Of a DNA stretch of 64,000 nt, positions 61,261-64,000 are shown piece after piece (position 1 is the stretch's first letter; the number at the start of each line of letters is the position of its first letter). This DNA is from Zelonia costaricensis. Taxonomy: Eukaryota > Euglenozoa > Kinetoplastea > Trypanosomatida > Trypanosomatidae. The position numbers and the translations under genes were made by a program. Under the pieces are notes generated by a model that saw only the letters and a program-made list of their open reading frames with translations, did not search any database and was not told the DNA's origin. The stretch is taken from the NCBI GenBank assembly GCA_030849075.1, contig JASAOO010003522.1:28420-92419 (forward strand), in the 5' to 3' direction.

Positions 61261-64000
61261 TTTAGTTCAGTGATGGACTGCCCTGGACTGTGCGAAGCCC
61301 ACGCATCGAACGCCGCTCACCGTGTGGAGCTCGACCGTTAACTCGCGTCTGTGTGCGTGTGCTTCTTTTCTTTTGCTTTTTTTCTTGTTCGTTCTCCTAA
61401 AGTGCTCGACCGGCGTGTGAGTGTGCGTGTGTGTGTGTGTATGGGCAGTTGGCAAAGGTGGTAAGCGGGTTGTAGCACTGTCCCCTCCCCACCCCCTCCT
61501 TCGTTTGTATTTGCGTGACTCGTTTTCTTTTCCTTTTCTTTGCCCCTGACCGGCAGGTGCCCCTTGCCGAGGTGGCGACGCCCTGGACCTCGTAACTTTG
61601 CGTGTGTGTGTTTTTGTGCGTATGTGGGTGTGTGCGTCTGTATGCACCGAGTTGACACCGTCGGAAGAGCGGCGGAGTTGATGTCCGCTTTCTCTGCTCC
61701 CCCTTTCCAGTTCATCCTCCCACTTCGCCCCTGTTCTCTTCTTGTTGTTGGTCCTTGCTTTGAGGTCGTCTTTTTGTTTCTTTCTTGTCTTGCCTCTCTG
61801 CGCCTGGAGCTGGGTGGCAGTGTGTGTGTGTGTGTTTGCCAGTTTGTGGAAGTGTGTGTGTGTGTGTGTGTGTGTTTGTGTGCGTCTTTGTGTGTTGATG
61901 TAACTCGTGTTGAAGGGCATTGTTCTGCTCCGAAATACACAGCAGATCTCCAACCTCCTCGATACACCGTTCACCTGAGTCTGTGTCCCACCCCGCCACA
62001 TCTCGACCGCTCTCCTTTCTCTCCCTCCCCTCCATCTGTGCTCTTCCTCTTTGCCTCACTTCTACTATTCCCCAAGCACTCTCTTCACTTTTGGGTGCCA
62101 TCGGGTCTCGTGTCGTGCGTGGATTGCAGCACGCTGGCCGCGTCCGCCTCGGGAATGCCTCCGCCACCCCACCCTCCCCAAACCTCCTCCATTTCCACTG
62201 TCGCCACCCACTCCCATTTCTTGCTTCTCTTCCACGCAACAGCGGCGTGCTGTGGTGCAATCCCGACAGCGCGCCGCAGCTCCCCGCCACCCCCCCCCTC
62301 ACGTGGATCCAGTCGGTTCGCGTGCGTGCGTCTGATTGTCTGTTTCGTGGTGGTGCTCCCCTGAGTCGCCGCCGTCTCCTCCTGCACTCCCGCCTCCCTT
62401 CACCAGTACTTCACTAACGTGCGTCACACGACATTTCCCCTTTGCTGTCCTCCCGTCCTCTGTTAACTCCTCATTTGCGGTGTTTTTCTTCAGTCGGTCT
62501 CCCGTGAGTTGTGGCTTCACCGTCCACCGGAAACACCGCCATCACCACCCTCGCCACCACTCTCAGTCCACCTTTCCCTCTCCTCATATCCCCGCCCCCG
62601 CTACGCGTACTGCAGTGTACGTGTAAGTTGCGTCTCGACGTCTGTGTGTCTGTATGTGTGTGTGTGTGTGTGTGTGTGCCGTTCCGTTCCGTGTTGGGAT
62701 TGCGTGATGGCTGCTTTTCCTTTCTTGTTCGATTTGACTCTTTTCTCTTCTGCTCCTACGAAAACGTCTTTACTTCGATTCGCTTTTGCCTTGTTCGTCG
62801 TTTCCCTCTTCATGTGTGTCTGTGAGCGTGTGCGTGCACGTGGTCGTGTCCGCGTATTCCTTACTTGCTTGCTTCAGTTTCTCTCCGTCGCTTCCCTTTT
62901 TTTCTTTGACCTGGTGCGGCACGGGTGCACATCCACGGCGCGGGCAGGATGACTTGTCCTCCCAGTCCTTCATCCAAGTCTCACTCCCGCTCTCCCCGCT
63001 CCCGCCTCCCCGACGCAAACGAGAAGAACGAAATGTAAACCCGCCAAACCTCGCTGTCTCGAGTGTCCCGCTGCACACACATCCTGCAGCACTGCGCGGC
63101 TTCGCCTCTGAGGCCCTCTTTTCTTTCAGACCACGCTAGTCGAACTCACGCGTGTGTGTGCTCGTGTATGTGTGTGTTCGTGTGTGTCTGTGTCTGTGTG
63201 TGTGTCCTCTCTTCCTCGACGTAGGTTGCGAGCTTGCCCACCCCAAGCACTCTCCTGTCCCCCCCTCCCCCCCGCAGCACTTCCCCAACGCCCTCCGCCC
63301 ATCTATTCGCGTCTTGTCCCCCCTCCACCCCTCCCCCTAACCCGTTATGCCGTCTTCACGACAACATGGCAGGCAGCGTCCTGTCGTATGTCAGCACGGA
63401 GCAGGTTTGTCTGGGGCCTCTCACACAACCACGCCACGCCGTCGACCCACTCGGCGCCTTCTTTTCTTTCCTTGTGCTCGTCTTTTTCCTCCTTTTTATT
63501 TGTGGGCAAACGTTAAGCGCACAGCAGAGAGGTGCGTGTGTCGACTGATCGCCACTCATGATCAGCAGTAACGTGTTCAAACGCCTGAAACACAAAACGC
63601 ATGTCAGCCGTATCGTGTGGCTCGCCACCACCACGCACGTGCATGCGACTCCACCTCCATCACCCGCTTTCGCAGCAGGAGCACCATTCCTTTCCCAGAC
63701 TGGATGACTTGAAGGGCGCTCACCGTTGCCTCCGCTGAGCAGTGAGCCCGTCTCCCTGCTCCTCACGCGCACTAACGGGACAAAGACGGGAGGCCCGCAG
63801 CTCCGTCTTGATGTCACGTGTGCGATGCCCTGCGCCCCACCTCCCTTCGATCCCCCACCGCCCGTCTGCAACACGCGCCACCCACGCACGCGCTCGCTCT
63901 GCCACATCCGCAGCATCTAACGCCTCTATCTACACCTTTCCATTTTTCCACTTTGAGCCCACCTTTTTCTTTGCTCTTTATCAGCCACTATACACCCCCC
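61261..64000. other. Gene-free right end of the window (about 2.7 kb)
   Basis: No gene supported. After AQP1 come GT tracts (61425-61440, 61821-61835, 61852-61875, 62655-62678, 63155-63205), T-rich stretches and C/T-rich tracts (62560-62600, 63258-63275). The part from about 63540 to 63900 is less repetitive but lacks a convincing frame. The next gene, if on the same strand, starts beyond the window. Confidence 0.65.
61821..61875 (+). repeat. (GT)n microsatellites
   Basis: Two GT tracts (61821-61835 and 61852-61875) separated by 16 mixed bases, in the AQP1 3' region. Confidence 0.93.

Noticed and set aside
61540..62364. Open frame of 274 codons after AQP1
   Set aside because: Contains GT-encoded Val/Cys runs and Pro/Ser-rich ends; no domain or splice signal.

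Overview
The window looks like nuclear DNA of a trypanosomatid of the Leishmania group (Leishmania or a close relative). The signs are high-GC, intron-free coding frames all on the + strand, long gene-free spacers full of pyrimidine tracts and CA/GT microsatellites, pyrimidine-tract plus AG signals typical of trans-splicing ahead of start codons, and recognisable kinetoplastid proteins. The species cannot be fixed from the sequence alone. The whole window reads as one polycistronic unit of 15 protein genes. No RNA gene, intact mobile element or CRISPR array was seen.

Layout. 1-3873: C-terminal part of an ATM/Tel1-type kinase, cut by the window edge. 5652-9341: exportin-T (tRNA export). 11897-15442: large CCCH zinc-finger protein with glutamine tracts. 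20500-21564, 22284-23309 and 23757-27368: three unassigned proteins (a basic, probably nuclear one; one with Cys-pair motifs; a large one with a mitochondrial-type N-terminus). 29838-34022 and 38689-42678: a tandem pair of receptor-like membrane proteins, each with an ectodomain, TM helix, cyclase-like domain and protein kinase domain. 46991-48232: unassigned protein. 48932-49489: possible proteasome-assembly chaperone 4. 50183-50839: tail-anchored protein with two cytochrome b5 domains. 54090-55892: aminopeptidase P. 56427-56729: histone H4. 57539-59240: leucine-rich-repeat protein with a one-base frameshift. 60310-61260: aquaglyceroporin AQP1.

The most interesting system is the tandem receptor pair. 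Both have the order ectodomain - TM - linker - class III cyclase-like domain - Ser/Thr kinase. This is the reverse of animal receptor guanylyl cyclases, where a pseudokinase precedes the cyclase. Both lack the first metal-binding Asp of the cyclase. The second copy keeps the transition-state Asn/Arg pair that the first has lost. Both kinases carry HAD instead of HRD in the catalytic loop. The ectodomains share exact CX6C and CX13C spacings, and the kinase activation segments are nearly identical at DNA level.

Two single-N positions (29632, 38022) are flanked by repeats of the adjoining sequence, so these look like unmerged contig ends. The leucine-rich-repeat gene has a strict 135-base period broken by exactly +1 base at a G run, which localises the frameshift. 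The genes otherwise do not form a pathway; neighbours in such clusters are co-transcribed and usually functionally unrelated.
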